Shown here piece after piece: positions 6,376-15,090 of a stretch of 24,540 nt of DNA. This DNA comes from JBCBKZ01 sp039026975 (lineage in GTDB: Bacteria; Bacteroidota; Bacteroidia; J057). The translations under genes and the position numbers were made by a program. The notes beneath the pieces are model-generated. The model was not told the origin of the DNA and ran no database searches. It worked only from the letters and a program-made list of their open reading frames with translations. Each line of letters begins with the position of its first letter. Position 1 is the first letter of the stretch. The DNA is taken from contig JBCCLI010000048.1 of assembly GCA_039026975.1 (NCBI GenBank), positions 1 to 24,540 of the forward strand. Reading direction: 5' to 3'.

Positions 6376-8463
6376 ATGATAGCACATCGACTTTTACTTG
6401 GATTTTTTCTACTAATGGGACTCTCCCTTCACGGACAGCCCTTACTTTCTGAAGATACGTCTGATACTTATATAGCGCATGCTATAGACGGCAGAAATAT
6501 TTCCCCTTTAATTCAGCTAGCACGGCATTATGCAGGTGATTCGCTGGAAGAGGCCCTACTATATATGGAAATGGCCATGACCATTGCTACCCGGGAGGAT
6601 GACACCGCTAGTATGGGGTTGACTTTACTGGAGAAAGGGAATCTCATGTGGCAGTATGGGGATGATCTGCGGAGATATGAGGCAGTTAATGAATATGAGA
6701 AGGCACTGGCCCTTTTTGAGCATATATCAGATACACTGAATATGGCCATCACCCATTACCAGTCAGGGAGAATCTACCAATATTACTGGGAACACTCAGT
6801 CGCAGTAGAATCATACTATTCAGCTCTGGGCTTGTATGACCTGCTAAATGATCCCCAAAACCAGGCAGAGGTGCTATTAGGGCTGGGACAGATATACGCT
6901 GCTACAGAAGAGTGGGACAGAGTAATAGAATATGGGGAGGAAGCCCTGGCCTTGGGAGAGGAAAAGGTAGAAGCAAGCACCATCAGAAAAATCTACCTAA
7001 TGCTAGGGGAAGCCTACATTAAGAAAGAGGACTTTGTGGAAGCCCATAGATGGTTTGTAGCGGTACAAAAAGGTGTAGGTACAGCTGACTATTCAGAAAC
7101 TGTCAGCATATGGAACCACATGGGCCTATTCCATAACAAAATGGGAGAAACTGATAGCGCCTTTTATTTCTACTCTAACTCCTTAACGCTGGCTAAGCAA
7201 AAGGCAGATAAACCTTCCATGTCAAGTAGTTATGCCGGATTAGCTACCAGTTATTATCTCACCCAAAACTACAATAGAGCCATAGAGTACCTGGATAGTA
7301 GTAATTGGGTGGCTACCATTCATTCTCTGATTGACCAACGACTAAATAATTATGAACTGTACTCTCAGATATACTTGAAAAAGAAAGAGGTAGATAGAGC
7401 CATTAGGTATAAAGACCGCTACTATGCCTTGAGAGATTCTGTGAGAAACGGACAAAAAGATTCTAAAATCAATCAGCTGAGAACCTTGTACCAGACAGAG
7501 CAAAAAGAAGCGGAAAATATGAGGTTACTGGCTGATATGGAAAAAGAAGTCAATAATAAACAACTGATACTTACCGTTTCCGGCTTCCTGCTATTGCTGC
7601 TATTCTTTGTTATCTATCAGATTCTCCAGAAGAACAAGCATAATAGAGAGTTGGAAAGACAAGTAAATGAGCGGACTGAGCAGCTTCGTTTTGCCAATGA
7701 GGAATTACAGCAGCTGAATGATGAATTAGATACTTTTTCCTACAGAACTACACATGATATTCGGGGGCCGGTGGCACGCTTACTAGGACTATGTCAGGTG
7801 GCATTAGGTACCAAGGATAATGCTTCAGAGATGTTAGGCTACCTCCACATGATCCATAGAGAAGCCATTAATATGGATGTCATTCTGCACAGGTTCCTGG
7901 AGGTAAACAAGATTAAACATCTCAGTATTCACACGGAGAAAATAAATGTGAGAAATCTCATTACTGATGTCATATTCTCCCTACGAGACATAGAAGGGTT
8001 TACCCATACCCAGTTCCACCTGGATATAGAAGAAAGGCTGTGCGTGTATTCTGACAGGAAGCTGATCACCATTCTCCTAAAAAATCTGATAGAGAATGGC
8101 ATCATTTACAGTCAGGAGGAGAAAATCCCACAGGTGCATGTGAAGGCAATGCGCCAAGATCAGCAAGTCTCATTCTCCATCATTGATAATGGACTGGGTG
8201 TAAGGCCTGAAATCCAAAACCGGATATTTGATATGTTCTTCAGGGGTACGCCCAGGTCCAAGGGATTAGGGCTGGGACTGTATGCGGCTAATCAGGCCGC
8301 TAATAAGCTAGGCGCTACTCTTAACCTTATAGGTACCCGGCATAAGTACACTACATTCAGCATAGTCCTGCCACTGGAACCTGGACCAGATAAGGAAAAA
8401 AGGCAGCTGGCAGGAGAAGATTTTCTGAAAATATCCTCTCAAAAGGCTAAAAATATAATTTAA
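6376..8463 (+). CDS. TPR-containing membrane sensor histidine kinase
   Basis: A 695-residue two-component sensor. It has a signal peptide (about 1-21) and a periplasmic array of TPR-like helical pairs (about 42-355; for example NEYEKALALFEHI, AVESYYSALGLYD, RVIEYGEEALAL). One transmembrane helix (about 397-417) is followed by a coiled coil (about 420-452). The dimerisation domain has the phospho-acceptor H460 in FSYRTTHDIRGPVARL. The ATPase domain has an N-box (LLKNLIENG, N574), a G1 box (DNGLG, D604) and a G2 box (GLGLGLY, about 631-637). All catalytic residues are present. A periplasmic TPR array joined to a kinase is a Bacteroidota style; the ligand is unknown. No response regulator is adjacent. 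The downstream WG-repeat lipoprotein starts 47 bases later on the same strand and may share the transcript. Confidence 0.92.
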   Translation: MIAHRLLLGFFLLMGLSLHGQPLLSEDTSDTYIAHAIDGRNISPLIQLARHYAGDSLEEALLYMEMAMTIATREDDTASMGLTLLEKGNLMWQYGDDLRRYEAVNEYEKALALFEHISDTLNMAITHYQSGRIYQYYWEHSVAVESYYSALGLYDLLNDPQNQAEVLLGLGQIYAATEEWDRVIEYGEEALALGEEKVEASTIRKIYLMLGEAYIKKEDFVEAHRWFVAVQKGVGTADYSETVSIWNHMGLFHNKMGETDSAFYFYSNSLTLAKQKADKPSMSSSYAGLATSYYLTQNYNRAIEYLDSSNWVATIHSLIDQRLNNYELYSQIYLKKKEVDRAIRYKDRYYALRDSVRNGQKDSKINQLRTLYQTEQKEAENMRLLADMEKEVNNKQLILTVSGFLLLLLFFVIYQILQKNKHNRELERQVNERTEQLRFANEELQQLNDELDTFSYRTTHDIRGPVARLLGLCQVALGTKDNASEMLGYLHMIHREAINMDVILHRFLEVNKIKHLSIHTEKINVRNLITDVIFSLRDIEGFTHTQFHLDIEERLCVYSDRKLITILLKNLIENGIIYSQEEKIPQVHVKAMRQDQQVSFSIIDNGLGVRPEIQNRIFDMFFRGTPRSKGLGLGLYAANQAANKLGATLNLIGTRHKYTTFSIVLPLEPGPDKEKRQLAGEDFLKISSQKAKNII

Positions 8464-8510
8464 CACCAGAGATATTTGCCAATCTTACTGATAGTCATTT
8501 CTTTGTAGAT

Positions 8511-9734
8511 GTGAAGTCAGCATTACATTCCATCTATATTCCTTTATCAATAGGCGTATTCCTTTGCCTCTTCCTGCTTTCCTGTGGTACAGATGATAGT
8601 GAGTACGAGAAACCACTATTAGCGGTAAAAAAAGGGGACAGCTGGGGCTTTATAGACAGGAAGGGAGAGATAGTCATAGATCCCATATATGCTTATGCTT
8701 TTGATTTTAGGGAAGGAAGGGCTGCTGTAAACATTGGGGGTACATCTATCAATGGGAAGATTCCTAAGGATGGGAAATGGGGATTTATCAACCAGAATGA
8801 TACCATTGTCATTAATCCCGTGTTTGATGGGCCACCTCAGGGAGAAGCCGCTCCTTATAATCAGGCTGACTTTTCCCGCTTAATGTATGAGGGCTATATG
8901 TTCTCTGATTCCCTGGCTGCTGTCAGGAGAGAGGGAGAATGGGTATACATAGATAGTATAGGGAGCGTAGTAATCAGAAGCCCCAGAACCTACAACTACG
9001 CCTCAGTAAGAAGCTTTCATAATGGCTTAGCAGCTGTACAGCTTTCCACCAGTGGATACTGGGGATTTATTAATAAAGCAGGTGATCTTGTCATTCCAGC
9101 TATATTTCTTTTCCCTACTGACTTTCTAGAAGAGACTGCCCTTATGACGGACCAGAATGGGGATAAGGTGCTTATTAATCGCCAGGGAACTATTTTATTG
9201 GGAGAGTATAGATTAGAAACCCCTTTTGCGGAGGGATATGCGCCTGTGAAAGGGAAATTTAAGGAAGTGCAAAGAAGCCAGGAAGATGAGATCTTATATG
9301 GTCTGATAGACATAAGGGGAAATATGCTTATAGAGCCTCAATTTGACAGGATGGGGGCATACGGCAGCGGGATGGCTCCTGTCCTTATCGGGAGTAAGCA
9401 GGAGGACCTTATCCGCTTTCCCTCCCTGAGTGTCAGCACTTCCTACACAGGAGGGAAGTGGTCATTCGTAGATGAGAAGCGCCAAATACGGTTTGAACCC
9501 GTGTTTCAGGAAGCCAAGCCTTTCCGAGAGGGCTTAGCGGCTGTGAAAAAAAACGGTAAATGGGGCTACCTACAGCCCAACGGTAAATTCCTGGTAAAGC
9601 CTTCCTTCATTTGGGCAGGAAACTTCCATGACCATATGGCAGTGGTGAGGTTAGGGGCAGATGCGGCAGCCTTAACGGGAAGATACGCCTATATAGATAT
9701 GGATGGAGATGTATTTCACGTCTTGGAGCCTTAA
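8511..9734 (+). CDS. WG-repeat lipoprotein
   Basis: A 407-residue protein starting with GTG at 8511. No ATG or other good start lies upstream in frame, and this start gives a lipoprotein signal with lipobox LLSC (C25). The mature part is built of about seven WG-type beta repeats, centred on WGF (45-47), WGF (90-92), WVY (144-146), WGF (184-186), YGL (264-266), WSF (317-319) and WGY (351-353). Each is followed by 'ID..G..VI.P.F' and an 'F.EGLAAV'-like strand. WG-repeat proteins have no firmly assigned biochemical role; a surface or periplasmic binding part is likely. It lies 47 bases after the sensor kinase on the same strand, so a link between the two, for example a ligand-presenting partner, is possible but not shown. 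Confidence 0.9.
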   Translation: MKSALHSIYIPLSIGVFLCLFLLSCGTDDSEYEKPLLAVKKGDSWGFIDRKGEIVIDPIYAYAFDFREGRAAVNIGGTSINGKIPKDGKWGFINQNDTIVINPVFDGPPQGEAAPYNQADFSRLMYEGYMFSDSLAAVRREGEWVYIDSIGSVVIRSPRTYNYASVRSFHNGLAAVQLSTSGYWGFINKAGDLVIPAIFLFPTDFLEETALMTDQNGDKVLINRQGTILLGEYRLETPFAEGYAPVKGKFKEVQRSQEDEILYGLIDIRGNMLIEPQFDRMGAYGSGMAPVLIGSKQEDLIRFPSLSVSTSYTGGKWSFVDEKRQIRFEPVFQEAKPFREGLAAVKKNGKWGYLQPNGKFLVKPSFIWAGNFHDHMAVVRLGADAAALTGRYAYIDMDGDVFHVLEP

Positions 9735-9833
9735 TCTTACCTAATGTTAACCATCCCCAGTTCAGGGAACTATCCATAAGGACCCCACTAAGTACAGGCT
9801 TGGAAACGCTAAATCGAGAATAACTAAAGGTAC

Positions 9834-10523
9834 CTACCATCTTGGACTCCGTAAGGGGCCCGGAAAATTGACGGGCGCTTTTTTGAGCTGCTGAATGTAC
9901 TGGATTTCTCTTTCTGTTAAACGCTCCATCTGCTGAAGCACCTGGTTTAAGCTGAGACTATCAGGCATAAATCGCATCTCATCTGTAGGATCGCCCCCGC
10001 TTGGAGGAGGAGTTTTGGGCCTGTAATATCTTCTTCTGGAGGGAGAGTTCACATCCTCTGGAGAATCTTCCTCATTAGGATCATTTGTCTCTTCTTCTGG
10101 TGAAGCGGGAATTTCTGATAGATGCTTGACTACCCATTCATAGTTAAATCTTGCCAATTCATTAGCAGGGTCTTTTATGAGGGCTTCCCTAAACATGGCG
10201 AGGGCTTGTTGCCACTGGTTACGTACGCAGTGAAAGACACCTAACTGATTAGTGCTGAGGGAAGCGAGTGGGAGGTTATCAGACTTAGACAGTTGGAAAT
10301 GGAGGAGATAGGCCACTGAGATAGAGTCCATCGCCTCATAAACCAGGGCCTCATTAAATCTGTATTGATCCATCTGGGAAGGATCTGCCTCCTTAGCCTC
10401 TGCTAGGTAGGCCAGGCAGGAAGCATACTGCTGCTGCTGGAAAGCTTCCTTAGCCTTATAAATCCATGGGTCGGATTTCAAGGAAAAGGAAAACAGAAAG
10501 GTATATATCAGCAGTTTTTTCAT
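9834..10523 (-). CDS. batC: BatC-like TPR protein of a Bat aerotolerance-type operon
   Basis: The frame is open further upstream, but the best start is the ATG at 10523-10521. It overlaps the VWA gene's stop as ATGA and gives a signal peptide (MKKLLIYTFLFSFSL). The protein is then 229 residues. It has TPR-like helices (about 20-135; YKAKEAFQQQQYASCLAYL, LGVFHCVRNQWQQALAMFREAL, ANELARFNYEWVV). A disordered linker rich in acidic residues, proline and arginine follows, then a C-terminal helix (LSLNQVLQQMERLTEREIQYIQQLKK) of the kind that ends BatC proteins. In Bacteroidota, BatC is a periplasmic partner of the VWA proteins BatA/BatB and is linked to tolerance of oxygen or envelope stress. It is the last gene of the minus-strand operon. 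No terminator is visible in the 99 bases to the convergent WG gene. Confidence 0.78.
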   Translation of the reverse strand: MKKLLIYTFLFSFSLKSDPWIYKAKEAFQQQQYASCLAYLAEAKEADPSQMDQYRFNEALVYEAMDSISVAYLLHFQLSKSDNLPLASLSTNQLGVFHCVRNQWQQALAMFREALIKDPANELARFNYEWVVKHLSEIPASPEEETNDPNEEDSPEDVNSPSRRRYYRPKTPPPSGGDPTDEMRFMPDSLSLNQVLQQMERLTEREIQYIQQLKKAPVNFPGPLRSPRW

Positions 10524-11515
10524 GGAAGGTAACTCAAAATAACAGGCCAACCGATAAAGAGGGAAAAGAACAGAATCCCAACTAATAGGAGCCACTGATA
10601 CCTATTAGAAGCTTGAAGGGTTCTATGTTCTGCTATAGGAGAATAGCTCAATTCCTGAATCTGACTGATCAATGCCTCTACTGCTTGTTCTTCATTCTCA
10701 AGTCTGATCATTTCCGTATCAAAGTAGGAAGCCATATAAGCCATATCTTTAGTATTGAGCTGTGAAATAACAGGCTTTCCCTCCTCTGTGATGAATCTTT
10801 CTGAGGAGGTAGCGGTTGCAGGAATAAACCCGCCCATTTCTGTTCCTACTGCTACCGGATACATCTTTACTTCTAGTTGCAGAAGGCGCTCTAATAAGGA
10901 TACATATCCTCCTCCATGGTCTTCTCCATCACTCACCCAGATGATACTTCTGGAAGGGATCCATATATCTGAGGTGATTTTTTGTTCTATGAATCGTTGG
11001 AGAATCACAGATAACGCAGCCCTGTATTCAGTGCCCTTATGTACAAACTGATTAGAGTTAGCCAACGCAAGGTAGCTGATGGCCGCATCTATATCCCTGG
11101 TTAGTGGACAAAGCACATAGGCGTGATCAGTAAATACCACTATCCCAAACCGGTCTCCCTTTAAAGAGCGCATCAAACGAATCAGCATCTGCTTGGCTTG
11201 ATTCATTCTCCCACCGGGAACATCTGTAGCATTCATACTGCCTGAAACATCCAGCGCTATGTAAACATCTCTTCCTATCAGCTCGGAGGCCTGGAAGTCT
11301 TTCTTCCAATAAGGACCCGGGAGGGCCAGGCAAATACATATCACCCCTAACGCCAATAGAGAGATTCTTATTAGGGGCGCTTTGGGATTTTGGGGGACTT
11401 TATTCCAGTAGGTAAGCCATACCATGTGCTTTTTATAGACCAGGTAGAGAATCCCTATAATAAAAGGAATACTCAACCAAACATAGGCGTATGTAGAGAA
11501 TACAAAATCTGGCAT
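10520..11515 (-). CDS. batB: BatA/BatB-family membrane VWA protein, probably BatB
   Basis: A 331-residue membrane protein with two N-terminal helices (about 9-27 and 49-67), a periplasmic or cytoplasmic-face von Willebrand A domain (about 84-265), and a C-terminal helix (about 309-328). The MIDAS metal site is complete: D89-x-S91-x-S93 (DVSGSM), T139 (CPLTR) and D196 (VSDGED). Hence it should bind a divalent metal and a partner protein. The order VWA gene then TPR gene with an ATGA overlap matches the batB-batC pair of Bat operons, so BatB is preferred over BatA. BatA, BatD, BatE, the MoxR ATPase and DUF58 genes usually found upstream are absent. Instead an ABC permease gene ends 17 bases upstream. 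The sequence does not explain this linkage. Confidence 0.85.
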   Translation of the reverse strand: MPDFVFSTYAYVWLSIPFIIGILYLVYKKHMVWLTYWNKVPQNPKAPLIRISLLALGVICICLALPGPYWKKDFQASELIGRDVYIALDVSGSMNATDVPGGRMNQAKQMLIRLMRSLKGDRFGIVVFTDHAYVLCPLTRDIDAAISYLALANSNQFVHKGTEYRAALSVILQRFIEQKITSDIWIPSRSIIWVSDGEDHGGGYVSLLERLLQLEVKMYPVAVGTEMGGFIPATATSSERFITEEGKPVISQLNTKDMAYMASYFDTEMIRLENEEQAVEALISQIQELSYSPIAEHRTLQASNRYQWLLLVGILFFSLFIGWPVILSYLP

Positions 11516-11532
11516 ATGGATAAGGCCTATAG

Positions 11533-12828
11533 CTAGATGAGCCTATTTTCAGCTTCTGGGACCATAAAGGGGTCTACCCAGTCTCTGATTTTCTCACCTA
11601 TGATATGTAACGTTAAAATTAGGAAACAAAGCGTAAGTCCGGGAAATAATATGGTCCACCAGTCAGAAAGGTTCGTTGTTCCGGTAGCTATGAGCCTTCC
11701 CAGGCTAGGCTGATTGGAAGCTAATCCTATATTTAAATAAGAAAGTGAAGATTCTACCAGTAATAATACTTTTAAACTAGAACTCATTGGGAGAATTAAG
11801 GGAGAAACCATATTGGGGAGGTAATGCCTAAAGAAGATAGATATAGGAGAAATCCCCAGCCCTTCTGCTGTCCGTATAAAGCCGCTTGTACTTAGTTTAA
11901 AGGCTTCTGTCCTAATGATTCTAGCTAGCCCTGTCCAGCCTAAGAGGCTCAAAATAAGGACCATATCCCAGACATCATTCCCAAAGAAAATGGAGAGACT
12001 AATGATAAGCATAAGAGCAGGGAAGGTATTTAATACCTCTATCAGCTTAAGAATGAGGAAGTCCAGGCTGATCCTGATGCTAGGTTGGAAGAAAGAGAAT
12101 GGAATTCTCTTGAACACCTTTTTACCTATCCACCATATCCCTATGATCAGACAAGTGATAAGTAGCTTACTCGCTGTTTCTTGTAAAGAAGAGGGAAGGT
12201 GCTGCCTGCTGTAGAAGGTCCAGAAATACACCCCTAATAGCCCGAGTATAATCCATCCGAAATCCCATAGGGAGGAGTGGAAGGGCTTATTTTTAAAATA
12301 AACGGCTAACCCTCCTATCAGGGAAGCCAGCACAAGAGACAGAAAGCCAGCACCCAATACGATTATGAGGCTATTTCTACTCCCGTATAGGATACTCGCC
12401 AGCAGGTCAACTCCCAGACTGCTTCCCAGCCAGTGCCTGCTTAGCAGGGGAGGATCAGCAAGCTTGGAAAAGGTGGGGTTTGGATGCAGAGGAGGATAGG
12501 CAGCTGGAATCCTCTCCGTGTTAGAGGTATGAGAATAAGGAACTATTGGCCATATATAGCTTCCATCCTGAAAAGCTGACCAATCATAGCTGCCTAAGGT
12601 AAAAAATGTTTTGTCTTCCTTCTCTTCTACCAGCTGATCAGCATAGGTAGGGGAAAGAAGAGGGGAAAAGCTATGTTCTTTGGTATGAACCCATAGGGGA
12701 ATATCATTGGCTATGATAGGTAGGAAAAGCAGGAGAAGACAGAGTAGCCCAAGGGATAGCATGGCCAGGTTACGCCAAATCCATTTGAGGAGCTTTATCA
12801 GGGAGGTGGGTGTGGGGGAGCTGCTCAT
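11533..12828 (-). CDS. ABC transporter permease, OppC/DppC-like
   Basis: A 431-residue inner-membrane permease. It has TM1 at about 20-40, then an extracytoplasmic segment (about 41-130). The family hallmark HWLGSSLGVDLLASILYGS (about 132-150) replaces the usual H-LG-D--GRD---R--YG. Further helices follow, with the ATPase-contact EAA loop at about 319-345 (RTAEGLGISPISIFFRHYLPN). Usual OppC/DppC proteins are near 300 residues; the extra length lies in the first loop and in an added helix pair (about 188-236). It should form a heterodimer with the DppB-like partner, 3 bases upstream, to import peptides or another solute. No ATPase or substrate-binding gene is in the window. The VWA gene follows 17 bases downstream. 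Confidence 0.88.
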   Translation of the reverse strand: MSSSPTPTSLIKLLKWIWRNLAMLSLGLLCLLLLFLPIIANDIPLWVHTKEHSFSPLLSPTYADQLVEEKEDKTFFTLGSYDWSAFQDGSYIWPIVPYSHTSNTERIPAAYPPLHPNPTFSKLADPPLLSRHWLGSSLGVDLLASILYGSRNSLIIVLGAGFLSLVLASLIGGLAVYFKNKPFHSSLWDFGWIILGLLGVYFWTFYSRQHLPSSLQETASKLLITCLIIGIWWIGKKVFKRIPFSFFQPSIRISLDFLILKLIEVLNTFPALMLIISLSIFFGNDVWDMVLILSLLGWTGLARIIRTEAFKLSTSGFIRTAEGLGISPISIFFRHYLPNMVSPLILPMSSSLKVLLLVESSLSYLNIGLASNQPSLGRLIATGTTNLSDWWTILFPGLTLCFLILTLHIIGEKIRDWVDPFMVPEAENRLI

Positions 12829-12831
12829 AGG

Positions 12832-14202
12832 CTATAAATCAAATCTTACTCTAGGGTCTACCCACATGCTAATGAGGTCACTAATTAAATACCCCAATAG
12901 GGTAAGTGTAGCTGAAAGGACAAGTATGCCTAAAAGTACAGGTACATCAAATTCAAATACGGCCCTCAGGGTCTCTTCTCCCATGCCATTAATAGAAAAT
13001 ATACGTTCTAGTATCACAGAACCACTTACAAGAGAAGGAATAAAAGCCCCTGAAACGGTAATAACTGGCAGTAGTGCATTCTTCAAAGCATATTTCCAGA
13101 TTAGCTTTTTATTGGGAACGCCTCTCACTTTAGCTGACAGTAGAAATTCTTGTGATAACACATCTAACAGGCTAGCACGTACCATTCTGCTGAGGTAAAT
13201 GATATACCCATAGGAGTAGGCAAATAAGGGAATAGCCATGAAGGGAATCATTCTCAGGATAAGATGAAACATACTTTCCCCCTCCACAGGTACTGCATTA
13301 GCATATTCACTATTAGAAAGATGGAGAAAGTCTGGATTGGTGAAAAGTTTCAACATGATAATGGCTAACCAAAACCTGGGAACTCCATCAAGAAAAAATA
13401 GGAGGTTTCTTAGTCCTTTATCTTTCCAGCTATTGGCTTTTAGGGCCATCCATACCCCTAAGGGAATACTAACTACCAAGGCTATCAGGATACTTAGCAG
13501 GGAGATACTTAGGGTCCATGGCATATAATAGCCTAGTCTTTCTGTAACGCTAGTGATGCTGGAGCTTTTATATGATTTTCCCCAGTCAAATCCACTCAAA
13601 ATACTCCCTAGCCAGAGGTGATATCTATTGTTGAGCCCATGAGATAGAATGGTGGGGATACCTGCTTTCCAAGGGGCAGAAGTGCTATAAATATCTTCAT
13701 AAGCCGAGAGAACAGGTTGAGCCTGCTCAGCTGATATGGTAGCTAACTTATTCAGGCTGTAGGAGATAGACTGGAACGGACGCTGCCTGAGTAGGCGTAA
13801 CTCTATCAAAAAGGCTGAACTGGAATCTTGCCCTTGAAGCTGGTCTTCCAGGTCTATAATGGTATCTCGAAATCTTTTTACGGCAGCCCCCTGTCCGCTG
13901 GCCAGACATAGCTTTCTAAACATTCTTCTTTCAGTGGGAGAAGAAATGTGGGCAGGGCCACCTTTTTCAGCCAGGCTCCTAATCTCGAAGTAAAATAGGG
14001 GGATATTCAGCTTGTAATAATCCACTAATGCCTTCTGTTTTCGAATATTGACCTTGTTATCTTCTGATTCTGGGGTGAGTTCCTCATTCAGGAGCCTTTC
14101 ATTAGACAGCGGAAACAGAGCAGAATACCCAAAGCCTAATAGGGTAATGAGGAAGAGGAGAGGAATAAGCCCTAAGAGTCGTATGGCCAGATACTTAAGC
14201 AA
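12832..14202 (-). CDS. ABC transporter permease, OppB/DppB-like, with large N-terminal loop insertion
   Basis: A 456-residue permease. TM1 lies at about 8-28. The core follows from about 195 (HLWLGSILSGFDWGKS, the family's WL---L-GD-G-S motif), with helices near 228-250, 266-287, 311-337, 378-395 and 421-445. The ATPase-contact EAA loop is at 356-380 (SAKVRGVPNKKLIWKYALKNALLPV) and the C terminus ends in the typical DPRVRF. About 150 residues between TM1 and the core form a large charged helical extracytoplasmic domain; typical members are near 310-340 residues. It starts the minus-strand operon OppB-OppC-BatB-BatC, about 100 bases downstream of sdhB. No clear promoter is seen in that gap, so readthrough from sdh is possible. 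Substrate is not known. Confidence 0.88.
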   Translation of the reverse strand: MLKYLAIRLLGLIPLLFLITLLGFGYSALFPLSNERLLNEELTPESEDNKVNIRKQKALVDYYKLNIPLFYFEIRSLAEKGGPAHISSPTERRMFRKLCLASGQGAAVKRFRDTIIDLEDQLQGQDSSSAFLIELRLLRQRPFQSISYSLNKLATISAEQAQPVLSAYEDIYSTSAPWKAGIPTILSHGLNNRYHLWLGSILSGFDWGKSYKSSSITSVTERLGYYMPWTLSISLLSILIALVVSIPLGVWMALKANSWKDKGLRNLLFFLDGVPRFWLAIIMLKLFTNPDFLHLSNSEYANAVPVEGESMFHLILRMIPFMAIPLFAYSYGYIIYLSRMVRASLLDVLSQEFLLSAKVRGVPNKKLIWKYALKNALLPVITVSGAFIPSLVSGSVILERIFSINGMGEETLRAVFEFDVPVLLGILVLSATLTLLGYLISDLISMWVDPRVRFDL

Positions 14203-14252
14203 TTCAGGATGAGTTGGAAGTGAATAAGTAAGGTAAGCCTATTTTTCTACAA

Positions 14253-14287
14253 TAAGAATGGGCCATCCAACGGACAGCCCATTCTTA
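14253..14287 (-). terminator. Strong inverted repeat after sdhB, possible weak terminator or processing hairpin
   Basis: TAAGAATGGGC (14253-14263) and GCCCATTCTTA (14277-14287) form a perfect 11-bp stem around a 13-base loop. On the minus strand it lies 16 bases past the sdhB stop codon. It is followed only by TTGTAGAAAAAT, not a run of T, so termination may be weak or the hairpin may protect the upstream mRNA. Confidence 0.5.
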
Positions 14288-14303
14288 TCCTATATGTTAC
14301 TTT

Positions 14304-15071
14304 CTAAACCTCCGTTTCAGATACCACGCTAGACTTCAGGTAGTCTGCATTCATCTTGGCTATGTTAGTGATAGAGATCCCCTTGGGACACTGGACTTCA
14401 CACGCGCCTGTATTAGTACAGTTCCCAAACCCGGCTTCATCCATGGTCTGTACCATTTTTTGAACTCTCCGCATTTGTTCGGGCTTACCTTGTGGAAGGG
14501 TTCCCAGGTGGACTACTTTGGCAGATGTAAACAGCATGGCAGAAGCATTTTTACAAGATGCTACACAAGCCCCGCAGCCTATACATTCCGCTGCATTCAT
14601 AGCTTCATTAGCTATATCCTTGCTAACGGGAATTTCATTGGCGTCCTGGGCATTACCTGTATTTACGGAAATGAATCCTCCTGCCTGGATAATATTATCA
14701 AAAGCCGTCCTGTCTACCATCAGGTCTTTAATGACAGGGAAAGCAGAAGCTCTCCAAGGCTCTATATAGATAGTATCTCCATCATTAAAGCTTCTCATGT
14801 GAAGCTGGCAGGTAGTGGTTCTTCTGTGAGGTCCGTGTGCCTGTCCATTAATCATCATACCACAAGACCCACAAATACCTTCTCTACAGTCATGGTCAAA
14901 AGCTATCGGTTCCTCCCCTCCTTTGATAAGTTGCTCGTTTAGCATGTCCATCATTTCCAGAAAGGACATGTCCGGACTCACATCATTTACCTTATAGTCC
15001 TTCATTTTTCCCTTAGCCTTCGGATTACTTTGGCGCCAAACTTTAAGGGTTAAATTCATATGTTCAGCCAT
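14304..15071 (-). CDS. sdhB: Succinate dehydrogenase/fumarate reductase iron-sulfur subunit
   Basis: A 255-residue electron-transfer subunit that carries electrons from the flavoprotein to the membrane quinone site. The [2Fe-2S] ligands are C62, C67, C70 and C88 (CREGICGSC...TTTC). The [4Fe-4S]/[3Fe-4S] ligands are in C163-xx-C166-xx-C169-xxx-C173 and C218-x5-C224-x3-C228-P. The CIGCGACVASCKNASA form, with K instead of P after the fourth cysteine, is usual for the type-B (Bacteroidota and epsilon-type) enzymes. An alternative start is the ATG four codons later. It is the last gene of sdhCAB, 19 bases after sdhA, with a strong hairpin just downstream. Confidence 0.97.
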   Translation of the reverse strand: MAEHMNLTLKVWRQSNPKAKGKMKDYKVNDVSPDMSFLEMMDMLNEQLIKGGEEPIAFDHDCREGICGSCGMMINGQAHGPHRRTTTCQLHMRSFNDGDTIYIEPWRASAFPVIKDLMVDRTAFDNIIQAGGFISVNTGNAQDANEIPVSKDIANEAMNAAECIGCGACVASCKNASAMLFTSAKVVHLGTLPQGKPEQMRRVQKMVQTMDEAGFGNCTNTGACEVQCPKGISITNIAKMNADYLKSSVVSETEV

Positions 15072-15090
15072 AATAATATCTTTGTCGGTC

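Noticed and set aside
9759..9771. AGTTC/GAACT hairpin between the convergent WG and BatC genes
   Set aside because: Only 5 bp with no T-run on either strand; too weak to call a terminator.
10524..10595. Upstream extension of the BatC frame
   Set aside because: The added 24 codons overlap the VWA gene and precede a clear signal peptide, so the ATG at 10523 is the better start.
12707..13198. Plus-strand frame of 163 codons across the OppB/OppC junction
   Set aside because: It is antisense to two well-supported permeases and has no recognisable protein features.
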